A stretch of DNA of 35,726 bases from an uncultured Spirochaetales bacterium (GCA_934247875.1 CAKQJZ010000011.1:1-35726), one strand, 5' to 3'; shown: positions 23,761 to 31,746, counted from the stretch's first letter. Translations and numbers: made by a program. The notes: generated by a model from the sequence alone, not told the origin.

Positions 23761-24251
23761 ACATTTTTCTTGCTGTATCTCAATGCGCATATATCGTCTC
23801 CCTTAGCTATGCATTTGGGAAGATCAAGTTTTGCGTTGTAGCACTCTCCGATTCCATGGTCGCCGCACATTGCGATATCACATAGTCGTGCTATCTCATC
23901 GTCGCTCAAGTTCTGTTTTTGCCATGCTTTCACAAGTGGACAATAGTGGAAATCTATATCCAAGTGCTCATCATCGCATCTTTTCACGTCCATCTCAAAA
24001 ACAAGCTGCGCAGGCTTTGTAAATAGAGTCTTCTTCAATCCTTTGAGGCTATCTGTCTTGCCTTTGCTAACTAGATTCTTACCCTGGTATAGTCCGCATC
24101 TTCTGATAGCATCGGGTGCGAAGCTTTCCCATTCAAGTCCTTTCTTTCTAGCCTCATCGCATAAGAGATAAAGCCATGTAGCTCTATGCTCTAGCTGTTC
24201 TCTTATTGCGACTAATATCTTCCAGTTGTGTTTTGCTTCGTTCTTGATCAT
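23757..24251 (-). CDS. L-2-amino-thiazoline-4-carboxylate hydrolase family protein
   Basis: This 164-aa cytoplasmic protein is of the ATC-hydrolase family. The recognisable core is DIDFHYCPLVKAWQKQNLSDDEIARLCDIAMCGDHGIGE in the second half, which carries the conserved Cys, His and Asp residues. The characterised member opens a thiazoline ring on the way to cysteine, but most members are untested and several are found near transporters. AGAGGAG precedes the start. A TATAAT at 24269-24274 on the minus strand is the probable -10. It heads a three-gene operon and diverges from the bile-salt-hydrolase-like gene. Confidence 0.78.
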   Translation of the reverse strand: MIKNEAKHNWKILVAIREQLEHRATWLYLLCDEARKKGLEWESFAPDAIRRCGLYQGKNLVSKGKTDSLKGLKKTLFTKPAQLVFEMDVKRCDDEHLDIDFHYCPLVKAWQKQNLSDDEIARLCDIAMCGDHGIGECYNAKLDLPKCIAKGDDICALRYSKKNV

Positions 24252-24342
24252 ATCATCTCCTCTTATCCATTATACGCTTTATGATCTCATTATGTTGACG
24301 ATTTCAGTTTGCTTCGCGACTATTTATATTGTCGGAGGCATT

Positions 24343-25317
24343 ATGTGTACTGCAGCAAGTTATAAGACCAAGGATTTTTATTTTGGGCGCACATTAGACT
24401 ATGAGACTTCATTTGGCGATAAGATTGTGATAACTCCTAGAAACTATGTTTTCAAGCTTCGCGAAGGCGGAGAGAGCATTAACCACTATGCTATGATTGG
24501 AATGGCATGTGTACTAGACGATTATCCTTTGTACTATGATGCAGTGAATGAGAAAGGGCTTGGAATAGCGGGGCTGAATTTCGTTGGCAACGCTCATTAT
24601 AGCAAAAGGGTAGAAGGCAAAGCCAATATTGCTCAGTTTGAGCTTATTCCTTGGCTTCTTGGTAATGCTGCGTCTGTGAAAGAGGCTCGCTCTTATCTTG
24701 AGAATCTAAATATTATCGACACTCCGTTTATGGCGAATCTCCCAGTTGCAGAGCTTCATTGGATTATTGCAGACAAAGATGAGTGCATTGTCGTTGAAGC
24801 TATGAAAGATGGTCTGCATATCCATGATAACCCAATCGGAGTACTGACTAATAATCCTCCTTTTGAGTACCAGATGTTCAATCTTAATAACTATATGTCA
24901 TTAAGCACTGGAAACCGTGAAAACACATTCTCAAAAGATATTGCGCTAAGCCAATATAGCCGCGGCATGGGTGGCATTGGGCTTCCTGGAGATCTTTCAT
25001 CTCAGTCGCGCTTTGTACGTGTTTCATTTGTGAAGCTTAATTCTTTATCAGGAGACTCTGAAGAAGAGAGCGTCAATCAGTTTTTCCATATCTTAGGCAG
25101 TGTTGACCAGATGAGAGGGTGCTGCAAGCTTGGAGAAGATAAGTATGAAATCACGCTTTATACTTCCTGCTGCAATACTGAAAAAGGAATTTATTACTAT
25201 ACTACTTATACCAATCATCAGATTTCTGCTGTAGACATGCATAAAGAGGACTTAGACGGAGAAATGCTTATTTCTTATGAGCCTTGCACGAAAGAAGCGA
25301 TAAAGGCGCAGAACTAA
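24343..25317 (+). CDS. bsh: Choloylglycine hydrolase family enzyme, bile salt hydrolase-like
   Basis: This 324-aa enzyme of the Ntn-hydrolase type cuts linear amides, in the best-known members the glycine or taurine bond of bile salts. The start at 24343, with GGAGG before it, makes Cys2 the nucleophile once Met is removed. Other active-site residues match bile salt hydrolases: Arg16 and Asp19 in FGRTLDYE, Asn79 in GLNF, Asn170 in GVLTNNPPFE, and Arg223 in SRFVR. IYYYTTYTNHQISAVDMHKEDLDGE near the end also follows the clostridial enzyme closely. Penicillin V acylase or acyl-homoserine-lactone acylase activity is the alternative. There is no signal peptide, so it is cytoplasmic. It stands alone. 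Confidence 0.88.
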   Translation: MCTAASYKTKDFYFGRTLDYETSFGDKIVITPRNYVFKLREGGESINHYAMIGMACVLDDYPLYYDAVNEKGLGIAGLNFVGNAHYSKRVEGKANIAQFELIPWLLGNAASVKEARSYLENLNIIDTPFMANLPVAELHWIIADKDECIVVEAMKDGLHIHDNPIGVLTNNPPFEYQMFNLNNYMSLSTGNRENTFSKDIALSQYSRGMGGIGLPGDLSSQSRFVRVSFVKLNSLSGDSEEESVNQFFHILGSVDQMRGCCKLGEDKYEITLYTSCCNTEKGIYYYTTYTNHQISAVDMHKEDLDGEMLISYEPCTKEAIKAQN

Positions 25318-25330
25318 TATAAGTTGGTTT

Positions 25331-25344
25331 TGAATAAATATTCA
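25331..25344. promoter_or_regulatory. ArgR/AhrC-box-like palindrome 1
   Basis: TGAATAAATATTCA is a perfect 5-base-arm palindrome around AAAT. It matches the known ARG box form (TGAAT-wwww-ATTCA) bound by the arginine repressor. It lies about 140 bases upstream of the amino acid binding-protein gene. Confidence 0.5.
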
Positions 25345-25402
25345 TAAAATGGGGCTAAAATATAAATTTTTAGAATTTTTATTTATTTTTCGTCGAAATG
25401 TA

Positions 25403-25438
25403 TTGAATAAACTTTCACTTTTTATGTATACCTATACA
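25403..25438 (+). promoter_or_regulatory. Amino acid ABC operon promoter overlapping ArgR-box-like site 2
   Basis: TGAATAAACTTTCA at 25404-25417 is an imperfect second ARG-box-like site, 73 bases (about seven helical turns) from the first. TTGAAT at 25403-25408 can serve as the -35, with TATACC at 25427-25432 as a fair -10 (spacing 18). The site would then cover the -35, as expected for repression by arginine. Confidence 0.45.
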
Positions 25439-25471
25439 AGGTTCTTAAAAAGATAATTTAGGAGTGATGAT

Positions 25472-26287
25472 ATGAAAAAGATTTCTAAGATTGTTGTAGT
25501 TGCATTGGCACTTTTGCTTGTCTCTTCTGCGCTATTTGCTAATGGCTCAAAAGAGAGCAGTTCAGCTCTTTCAAAGATCAAAGCAAGCGGCAAGCTTGTT
25601 GTTGGAACAGAAGCTCAGTATGCTCCATATGAATTCAAAGACGCAAACGCAAATATCGTTGGTTGTGATATTTTCCTCGCAAAGCAGATTGCAGATTACC
25701 TTGGCGTAAAGCTTGAGATTGTCGATATGGCATTTGATGGCATTATCCCTGCAGTTCAGGCTGGTCAGGTTGATTTAGGTATCGCAGCATTCACTAATAC
25801 ACCAGATCGTGCTGAGGTAATTGATTTCTCTGATGTTTATGAAGAGAGTGTTCAGTACCTTGTTGTAGCTGCTGGCAATGAGAATGTTTATACATCTGTT
25901 GATGCACTTGCAGGCAAGAAGGTTGGTGCTCAGAGAGGTACAATGCAGTCTCAGATGATCAAGAAGATCTTCACAAAGTCAACACTTTTCGAGCTTGCTA
26001 AGTATCCAGAGCTTGCTATCGAAGTTCAGAATGGCAACATTGCAGGCCTTGTTGTTGATGCAGCTGTAGGCGATGCAATCGTAGCATCAAGCGAAGGTAA
26101 GCTTGCTGTAGCTAACTACAAGTTCGACTCTGCAGAGGCTCACTATGGCAAGTCTGTTGTTATCAAGAAGGGTAACGATGACCTCACAGCAGAAGTAAAT
26201 AAGGTAATTGAGAAAGTACTTGCTGATGGTTCTTACCAGAAGGCATGGGATGAGTCTGTAGCACTTCAGAAGGAACTAGGACTCTGA
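25472..26287 (+). CDS. Polar amino acid ABC transporter substrate-binding protein (family 3)
   Basis: This is a periplasmic receptor (271 aa) for a polar amino acid. The signal peptide MKKISKIVVVALALLLVSSALFA is followed by NGSKESSS, without a lipobox. Family-3 motifs are GTEAQYAPYEF, GCDIFLAKQIADYLG (the family signature), PDRAEVIDFSD with the Arg that holds the ligand carboxylate, and GAQRGTMQ. The two upstream ARG-box-like sites suggest arginine or a related basic amino acid. AGGAG precedes the start. The permease gene begins two bases after the stop. Confidence 0.9.
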   Translation: MKKISKIVVVALALLLVSSALFANGSKESSSALSKIKASGKLVVGTEAQYAPYEFKDANANIVGCDIFLAKQIADYLGVKLEIVDMAFDGIIPAVQAGQVDLGIAAFTNTPDRAEVIDFSDVYEESVQYLVVAAGNENVYTSVDALAGKKVGAQRGTMQSQMIKKIFTKSTLFELAKYPELAIEVQNGNIAGLVVDAAVGDAIVASSEGKLAVANYKFDSAEAHYGKSVVIKKGNDDLTAEVNKVIEKVLADGSYQKAWDESVALQKELGL

Positions 26288-26288
26288 C

Positions 26289-26981
26289 ATGGGATTTTTT
26301 GAACAGATATTCGTTCTATTCAATAAGTATTCAGCATTCTTCTTCGAAGGTGTTAAGAATACACTTATCATAGCAGCTTTAAGCGTACTTTTGGGAGTAA
26401 TCTTCGGTACGCTTATGGCAATAATGAGAATGTGCAAGATCAAGCCACTTAGGTGGCTTGCTACTGCGTATATTGAATTTGTACGTGGAACGCCTTTGAT
26501 GGTTCAGCTTATGTTCATCTTCTATGGCCTTCCTATGGCAGGCATAACATTCCCAGATGTTTCCTGGATTCCTAACTTCTCAAGATTCATGGCAGGTATC
26601 GTTGCTATGAGCATGAATAGCTGCGCATATGTTGCTGAAGTCATCAGATCTGGAATCCAAGCTGTCGATGATGGTCAGATGGAAGCTGCTAGAAGCATTG
26701 GCTTCAAGTATGGAGAGGCAATGCGTCTTGTAATCCTTCCTCAGGCAGTAAGAAACATTCTTCCAGCACTTGGCAATGAGTTTGTTACTGTAATCAAGGA
26801 ATCTTCAATTGTTTCTGTAATAGGCATTGCAGATTTGATGTTCAGAACAAATGATGTAATCGCTGTCACATATAGAAGCCTTCCTTGTTTGGCTATAGCT
26901 GCTTGTATATACTTTATCTTGACATTCATAAGCAGCAGATTGATTGGTGTCTTGGAAAAGAGGATGAAGCATGGCAGATAA
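26289..26981 (+). CDS. Polar amino acid ABC transporter permease (HisM/GlnP type)
   Basis: This is an inner-membrane subunit (230 aa) with about five helices. Characteristic segments are GVKNTLIIAALSVLLGVIFG, YIEFVRGTPLMVQLMFIFYG and the EAA loop QMEAARSIGFKYGEAMRLVI followed by LPQAVRNILPALGNEF. A single permease gene implies a homodimer. It overlaps the ATPase gene by 11 bases. Confidence 0.93.
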   Translation: MGFFEQIFVLFNKYSAFFFEGVKNTLIIAALSVLLGVIFGTLMAIMRMCKIKPLRWLATAYIEFVRGTPLMVQLMFIFYGLPMAGITFPDVSWIPNFSRFMAGIVAMSMNSCAYVAEVIRSGIQAVDDGQMEAARSIGFKYGEAMRLVILPQAVRNILPALGNEFVTVIKESSIVSVIGIADLMFRTNDVIAVTYRSLPCLAIAACIYFILTFISSRLIGVLEKRMKHGR

Positions 26982-27708
26982 GAACATTATTGAAGTTAAG
27001 AATCTATATAAGCAGTTTGGTGATTTGCAGGTTCTCAATGGAATCACAACAGACTTCAAAGCAAATGAAGTTGTTTCAATGATTGGTCCTTCAGGTGGTG
27101 GTAAGAGCACATTCTTAAGATGTCTCAATCTCTTGGAGACTCCAACATCTGGCCAGATTATCTTCGATGGCGTTGATCTATGCAGCAAGAAGGTAGATAT
27201 CAACAAGCATCGTCAGAAGATTGGCATGGTTTTCCAGCATTTCAATCTCTTCAATAACATGAATGTCTTGAAGAATATCACAGCAGCTCCAATGCGCATC
27301 AAAGGATTGAAGCGTGATGAAGCAGAAGACAAAGCTATAGAGTTCTTGAGACGCATGGGACTTGAAGACAAAGCAGACTACTATCCAAGTCAGCTCTCGG
27401 GCGGGCAGAAGCAGCGTATTGCTATTGTACGCTCATTGATGATGGACCCAGATGTAATGCTTTTTGATGAGCCAACAAGTGCACTGGATCCGGAGATGAT
27501 TGGTGAGGTTCTTGATGTAATCAAGCAGCTTGCAAACGAAGGAATGACAATGATCATCGTTACTCATGAAATGCGTTTTGCACGTGAAGTCAGCGACCGT
27601 ATATTGTTCCTTGATGGCGGCAAGATCGATGAGGATAGAAAAGCAGATGAGTTCTTTGAAGATCCTCATAGCCCACGCTTGATCAGCTTCTTGCAAAAAG
27701 TACTATAA
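26971..27708 (+). CDS. Polar amino acid ABC transporter ATP-binding protein (GlnQ/ArtP type)
   Basis: This is the ATPase subunit (245 aa) of the amino acid importer. Motifs are Walker A GPSGGGKS at 39-46, Q-loop VFQHFNLF near 88-95, signature LSGGQKQR at 142-149, Walker B MLFDEPTSALD with Asp166 and Glu167, and the H-loop VTHEMRFAREV. There is no C-terminal regulatory domain, as usual for this class. GAGGATGAAGC precedes the start. It ends the transporter part of the operon. Confidence 0.94.
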   Translation: MADKNIIEVKNLYKQFGDLQVLNGITTDFKANEVVSMIGPSGGGKSTFLRCLNLLETPTSGQIIFDGVDLCSKKVDINKHRQKIGMVFQHFNLFNNMNVLKNITAAPMRIKGLKRDEAEDKAIEFLRRMGLEDKADYYPSQLSGGQKQRIAIVRSLMMDPDVMLFDEPTSALDPEMIGEVLDVIKQLANEGMTMIIVTHEMRFAREVSDRILFLDGGKIDEDRKADEFFEDPHSPRLISFLQKVL

Positions 27709-27736
27709 CAAATTAAGAAATCTAAAATTATATATC

Positions 27737-27759
27737 TGAGGCCTCTTGATGGGGCCTCA
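27737..27759 (+). terminator. Hairpin between the amino acid importer and the aminotransferase
   Basis: TGAGGCC (27737-27743) and GGCCTCA (27753-27759) form a 7-bp stem with a 9-base loop. TATTGAATCTTTTTC follows, so the T-run is displaced by several bases. It may partly terminate the importer transcript; the aminotransferase starts 29 bases later. Confidence 0.5.
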
Positions 27760-27787
27760 TATTGAATCTTTTTCATTGAGGAAATAT

Positions 27788-28972
27788 ATGAGCGAATTAA
27801 GTAAAAGAGTAAGCACATTCACAGATTCAGTTATTAGACGCATGACACGTATAAGCGATGCATGCCCAGGCTGCATTAATCTTTCTCAGGGCTTCCCTGA
27901 TTTCGATCCACCAAAGGAGCTTATGGATGCACTGGAGGTTGTCTCTCATAAAGGTCCTCATCAATACTCTGTAACATATGGTGCTGAGAACTTCAGAGAA
28001 GCTTTAAGTGCCAAAGTCAGAAAAACGATGAATAGGGATATAGATCCAGATAAGGAGATTGTAGTCACATGTGGCGGAACAGAGGCTATGATGTGTGTAG
28101 TGATGACTATATGCAACCCAGGCGATAAAGTCATGGTTTTCTCACCATTCTATGAAAACTATGGAGCTGATGCGATCTTGTCTGGTGCAACTCCTATATT
28201 CATCCCACTTGTGCCTCCAACATATTCTTTTGATATCAACCAGATTGAACAGGGCTTCAAAGATGGTGCTAAAGCTATCATTGTATGCAACCCTTCAAAT
28301 CCATGTGGAAAGGTATTCACTAGAGAAGAACTTGTTGCTATCGGCAATCTTGCATTGAAGTATGATGCATTTGTTGTAACAGACGAGGTATATGAGCATA
28401 TTGTCTTTGACCCATATGAGCACATTGCAGTTGCATCGCTTCCTGGGATGTTTGAGCATACTATTACATGCAACTCCCTCTCAAAGACATATTCAATCAC
28501 AGGCTGGAGACTAGGATATATAATCGGACCTGAGAATGTCATAGAAGCTGCTAAGAAGGTACATGACTTCTTGACAGTTGGTGCTGCAGCTCCGCTTCAG
28601 GAAGCTGCTGTAAGTGGCCTAACTCTGCCTGAAAGCTACTATGATGGTCTCAAAGCTTTATACACAGAAAAGCGTGAGTTCTTCTTGTCTGGCTTAGATA
28701 GAATCGGGCTAAAGCACAATAATCCACAAGGCTCATATTTTGTCCTTGTCGATATCTCAGACTTCCTCGCCCTTGACCGCTTTGCTGGATGGAGTGATTT
28801 GGAGTTCTGTGAGTGGATGATCAGAAACATCGGAGTTGCTGCAGTTCCAGGCTCAAGCTTCTTCAGAGAAGATGTCAACAACTTGATCAGGCTTCACTTT
28901 GCACGTAGCAAAGAAACATTAGCAGAAGCAATATCAAGGCTTGAAAAGCTTGGCGCTCTGTTAAGCAAATAA
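27788..28972 (+). CDS. Class I/II pyridoxal-phosphate aminotransferase
   Basis: This is a 394-aa cytoplasmic transaminase of fold type I. The substrate region INLSQGFPDFDPP (30-42) is typical of the methionine/kynurenine/aromatic aminotransferase branch. Asn171 in CNPSNPCGK, TDEVYEHIVF at 198-207 and the PLP lysine Lys233 in SLSKTYSITGWRLGY are present, and the C-terminal IRLHFARS has the Arg that binds the carboxylate. The start at 27788 is chosen for TGAGGAAAT upstream; a longer reading would begin inside the hairpin. It may handle amino acids brought in by the importer before it. Exact substrates are not readable. Confidence 0.9.
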   Translation: MSELSKRVSTFTDSVIRRMTRISDACPGCINLSQGFPDFDPPKELMDALEVVSHKGPHQYSVTYGAENFREALSAKVRKTMNRDIDPDKEIVVTCGGTEAMMCVVMTICNPGDKVMVFSPFYENYGADAILSGATPIFIPLVPPTYSFDINQIEQGFKDGAKAIIVCNPSNPCGKVFTREELVAIGNLALKYDAFVVTDEVYEHIVFDPYEHIAVASLPGMFEHTITCNSLSKTYSITGWRLGYIIGPENVIEAAKKVHDFLTVGAAAPLQEAAVSGLTLPESYYDGLKALYTEKREFFLSGLDRIGLKHNNPQGSYFVLVDISDFLALDRFAGWSDLEFCEWMIRNIGVAAVPGSSFFREDVNNLIRLHFARSKETLAEAISRLEKLGALLSK

Positions 28973-29009
28973 TTACTGAATCAACCACTTCATGAAAAGG
29001 AGGAGTGAG

Positions 29010-29507
29010 ATGAAAGAAAACAGGAAGCTGCTAAAAGAAGTTCTTGAGGGTATTAAGCATGATATGTCAGATGAAGAAGTGCTGAATCTTCTAGCTGACA
29101 GTCAGATTTCTGTTAGTCCTGATAAAGAAAAAGAAAAATATACGCTAAGGCAGCGCGCTGCTGATGCTATTGCAAAGTTTGCAGGAAGCTGGGCTTTCAT
29201 CTTCTCCTTCACAGGGGTCCTTGTTGCATGGATGGTTGTCAATGCACTGCTGCTATCTAAGGCATTTGACCCATTTCCATTCATATTGCTCAACCTAGTA
29301 CTATCTTGTGTAGCAGCTATACAAGCGCCTCTGATCATGATGAGCCAAAACCGACAAGAAGAGAAAGATCGACGAAGAGCTGAAAACGATTATAAAGTCA
29401 ATCTGAAAACTGAGATCATGATTGAGGATCTCTATGATAAAGTCAATGCGATTTTAGCAAAGCAATCAGCTCTTGAGAAACAGCTTCAGCAAGAGAAAAA
29501 GCAATAA
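29010..29507 (+). CDS. DUF1003 membrane protein
   Basis: This 165-aa protein has two membrane helices (about residues 58-80 and 88-112). It carries the DUF1003 hallmark FAGSWAFIFSFTGVLVAW, then FDPFPFILLNLVLSCVAAI and QAPLIMMSQNRQEEKDR. The C-terminal 45 residues are a charged coiled coil ending in a Gln/Lys-rich tail. Its function is unknown. The start at 29010 is set by AAAAGGAGG, seven bases upstream; an ATG at 28992 precedes that Shine-Dalgarno. Confidence 0.85.
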   Translation: MKENRKLLKEVLEGIKHDMSDEEVLNLLADSQISVSPDKEKEKYTLRQRAADAIAKFAGSWAFIFSFTGVLVAWMVVNALLLSKAFDPFPFILLNLVLSCVAAIQAPLIMMSQNRQEEKDRRRAENDYKVNLKTEIMIEDLYDKVNAILAKQSALEKQLQQEKKQ

Positions 29508-29544
29508 GCATCTTATACTTAGGTATTTGAATTTTTTTCGATAT

Positions 29545-29568
29545 AAAAGATTTGAAAGGGAATCTTTT
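29545..29568. repeat. Inverted repeat upstream of AAA gene copy 3
   Basis: AAAAGATT (29545-29552) and AATCTTTT (29561-29568) are perfect 8-base arms with an 8-base centre. The element covers the place of the -35 for the TATAAT at 29578-29583. It is followed by two 15-bp direct repeats (29584-29613). Confidence 0.45.
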
Positions 29569-29577
29569 GTCTGTTAT

Positions 29578-29583
29578 TATAAT
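29578..29583 (+). promoter_or_regulatory. -10 element of AAA gene copy 3
   Basis: TATAAT matches the consensus fully, 47 bases before the start codon. There is no good -35 at normal spacing; TTGAAA lies 20 bases upstream, inside the inverted repeat at 29545-29568. Confidence 0.45.
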
Positions 29584-29613
29584 AGTGAAAATATTTTCAG
29601 TGAAAAAATATTC
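29584..29613. repeat. Two tandem 15-bp repeats in the leader of AAA gene copy 3
   Basis: AGTGAAAATATTTTC (29584-29598) and AGTGAAAAAATATTC (29599-29613) are adjacent, with a degenerate third start, ATTAAAAA, after them. They lie between the -10 and the Shine-Dalgarno. Confidence 0.5.
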
Positions 29614-29629
29614 ATTAAAAAGGTGTGTT

Positions 29630-31003
29630 ATGTTTATAGGGCGAGAGAAAGAATTAGATGCAATTAAGTCAGAGCTTTCTTTGAAAGCTAAAAAGAGTGC
29701 AATACTTGTATATGGGAAGCGACGAGTTGGAAAATCTACTCTGATAAATGAAGCAAGCAAATCATTTGAAGGTGTTGTCATAAATCATTTGTGTGTCTCA
29801 AGTACCTTTGAAGGCAATCTGTCTTTATTGTATAAAAGTATTTCAGAAGCATTATCTCTCCCTGATATATCTTTTAGCAATATCTTTGAAGCGATTGAGT
29901 TTCTAGGTAAAACCGATAAGAACATATTACTCATCATAGATGAATATCCTTATTTGAAAGAAACGAAAAAGAATAATGAAGTCGATTCTTATATGCAAAG
30001 AATAATCGATAATCTGCCAAACAATATGAAACTTATTCTGTGTGGTTCATATATCACAATGATGAAAGAATTGCTTTATTCGGATAATCCGCTCTTTGGT
30101 AGGTTTTCATTAATTCTCAATCTACGTGATTTCAATTATTATGATGCTGCTAAGTTTTATCATGAGCTATCAATAAGAGATAAGATTGCTTTTTATAGTG
30201 TTTTTGGGGGGTCTCCTTATGTATTGGAACATCTTAAGATAGAAAAATCATTAAAAGAAAACATTATAGAGCTTTTTCTGCCTGAAACAGGTCTTATCAG
30301 ATCTCATGTTGATAACATCATGCTTCGTGAAATAAAGAAATCATTCGATGTTAGAATCTTAGAAGCTTTGAAGAATGGGAAGAAACGCTATAGCGAAATA
30401 AAAGATACCATCAATAGCAAGGAGACAGGCATTCTAGATAAGCAACTGAAAATTCTTTTAGATATGGAGACTATAAAGAAAACAGAACCAATAAACAGAA
30501 GAGATGATAAGAAAAAGCAGTTTTATGAAATCAGTGATAATCTGATGCGATTTTATTTTTCTTTTATTTTTGCTTCGTCTGGTGTTGTTTCAAGAATAGG
30601 TGAAGAGCAGTTCTATAAAAACAACGTGGAAAAAGCATTGAATGAATTCATATCTAGGCGCTTTGAAGGAATTTCTCTGGAATATTTCCATAGAATGGCA
30701 GGCAAAGAGCCTTATGAGGATATAGAGGACTTTGGTTCTTATTGGTACGATGACCCTGCGACAAGAAGCAATGGGGAATTTGACTGTGTTATAAGACGCT
30801 GCGGCGGTGTGTATGACTTCTTTGAATGCAAATATTATGCGAAGCCTATGATTCTTTCTGAGTGCATCGAAGAGCAGAAAAAGCTGCATCAGATAAAAGG
30901 AATAACAGTAGCAAAAGTCGGGTTTATTTCCTCTAGTGGTTTTGCATTTGAGGATAATGGCGATTTCTTATTGGTAGATGGAGATGCGTTATATAAATCA
31001 TGA
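29630..31003 (+). CDS. AAA ATPase with DUF234-like nuclease-type C-terminus, copy 3
   Basis: This 457-aa protein opens with MFIGREKELD, typical of archaeal-type ATPases. Walker A is GKRRVGKS at residues 29-36, and Walker B LLIIDEYPYL has Asp104 and Glu105. A winged-helix-like stretch (NGKKRYSEIKDTINSKETG) lies near the middle. The C-terminus has Glu383 and Asp385 in GEFDCV and Glu399/Lys401 in FFECKYY, a PD-(D/E)XK-like pattern. The start at 29630 has AAGG seven bases before it and gives the normal N-terminus; an upstream in-frame ATG at 29552 falls inside the inverted repeat. The function of this family is not established. It is related in plan, but not closely in sequence, to the DUF4143 genes nearby. 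Confidence 0.78.
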   Translation: MFIGREKELDAIKSELSLKAKKSAILVYGKRRVGKSTLINEASKSFEGVVINHLCVSSTFEGNLSLLYKSISEALSLPDISFSNIFEAIEFLGKTDKNILLIIDEYPYLKETKKNNEVDSYMQRIIDNLPNNMKLILCGSYITMMKELLYSDNPLFGRFSLILNLRDFNYYDAAKFYHELSIRDKIAFYSVFGGSPYVLEHLKIEKSLKENIIELFLPETGLIRSHVDNIMLREIKKSFDVRILEALKNGKKRYSEIKDTINSKETGILDKQLKILLDMETIKKTEPINRRDDKKKQFYEISDNLMRFYFSFIFASSGVVSRIGEEQFYKNNVEKALNEFISRRFEGISLEYFHRMAGKEPYEDIEDFGSYWYDDPATRSNGEFDCVIRRCGGVYDFFECKYYAKPMILSECIEEQKKLHQIKGITVAKVGFISSSGFAFEDNGDFLLVDGDALYKS

Positions 31004-31051
31004 TGAGCGTTTACGATTTCTGTTTTTTCTTTCTATGCCAAGATTTTCTTG

Positions 31052-31057
31052 TATAAT
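31052..31057 (+). promoter_or_regulatory. -10 element of the small barrel-like gene
   Basis: TATAAT follows TTG at 31049-31051. The start codon is 25 bases on. No clear -35 is present; the upstream DNA is T-rich. Confidence 0.45.
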
Positions 31058-31082
31058 TAACAAAAAAGAAAAGGGGTTGATT

Positions 31083-31601
31083 ATGAAGAAAGTAATTTTA
31101 ATCGTTACGTTAATGTTGTTTTCTGTTAGCTTGTTTGCAGCATTTCCTAAGAATACATTCTCTTCTGGTTTATCACTTATGGGAGTTGAAGGCATTGGAG
31201 AGGAAAGGAGTGCTATCGCGATTGGTGGCTATGTCGATGATAAGCTTGTCTTCGGCGAAAGAAAGAAAATCAACTTGACAGCTTTAGCTAGAAATGATTT
31301 TGGTTATGCAGTAGATCAGAGCAGTTTGAATGGCATTCTCTGGAATTTCTTCTCAGGTACTGGTGCGCTTTTCAGGCCTATTGGCGGCTTAGAGATCGAA
31401 GCTTGTTTGGGACTTGGCCTATTTGCTGCTATTTCAGATGATCCGATTTTTGATGTGACAGCAGGTGCATTGACATCTCTCAGCTATGCATTTGGCAGCG
31501 ATGATGCAATTCTAATTACTCTTGGGTGCAATGCTGTATATGGCTTCATATTCAAATCTGTTTATTTCTCAGCTTATCTTGGTGCTGGCATAAGATTCTG
31601 A
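31083..31601 (+). CDS. Small secreted, probably outer-membrane barrel protein, unknown function
   Basis: This 172-aa protein has a signal peptide, MKKVILIVTLMLFSVSLFAA, followed by FPKNTFSSG. The mature part is rich in Gly, Ser and alternating hydrophobic residues and ends in YLGAGIRF, an aromatic C-terminus like that of small 8-stranded barrels. I do not recognise a specific family. The start at 31083 is fixed by AAAAGGGG upstream and by the signal peptide. It has its own -10 and a good terminator, so it is a single-gene unit set between two AAA ATPase genes. Confidence 0.65.
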   Translation: MKKVILIVTLMLFSVSLFAAFPKNTFSSGLSLMGVEGIGEERSAIAIGGYVDDKLVFGERKKINLTALARNDFGYAVDQSSLNGILWNFFSGTGALFRPIGGLEIEACLGLGLFAAISDDPIFDVTAGALTSLSYAFGSDDAILITLGCNAVYGFIFKSVYFSAYLGAGIRF

Positions 31602-31614
31602 TAAAGATATGAAT

Positions 31615-31648
31615 GGATGGTTGCATATCAGCTTCCATCCTTTTTTTT
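31615..31648 (+). terminator. Intrinsic terminator
   Basis: GGATGG (31615-31620) and CCATCC (31635-31640) form the stem, and eight T follow at 31641-31648. It ends the transcript of the small barrel-like gene. Confidence 0.8.
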
Positions 31649-31676
31649 GCAACCAAAAATGGAAAGTCTTTCGGGT

Positions 31677-31682
31677 TATAAT
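31677..31682 (+). promoter_or_regulatory. -10 element of AAA/DUF4143 gene copy 4
   Basis: TATAAT lies 65 bases before the start with no fitting -35. Between it and the start, ATGGAAAAATG (31693) and ATGGATTA (31723) recall ATGGAAAG at 31659, a weak irregular repeat with spacings of 34 and 30 bases. Confidence 0.4.
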
Positions 31683-31746
31683 CGATAAAGTTATGGAAAA
31701 ATGAAACACTTTAGAATATGATATGGATTAAGGAAGAGCTAGCTAC

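Noticed and set aside
24226..24342. N-terminal extension of the choloylglycine hydrolase from 24226
   Set aside because: The family needs Cys at position 2 as the nucleophile, which only the start at 24343 provides, and GGAGG is placed for that start.
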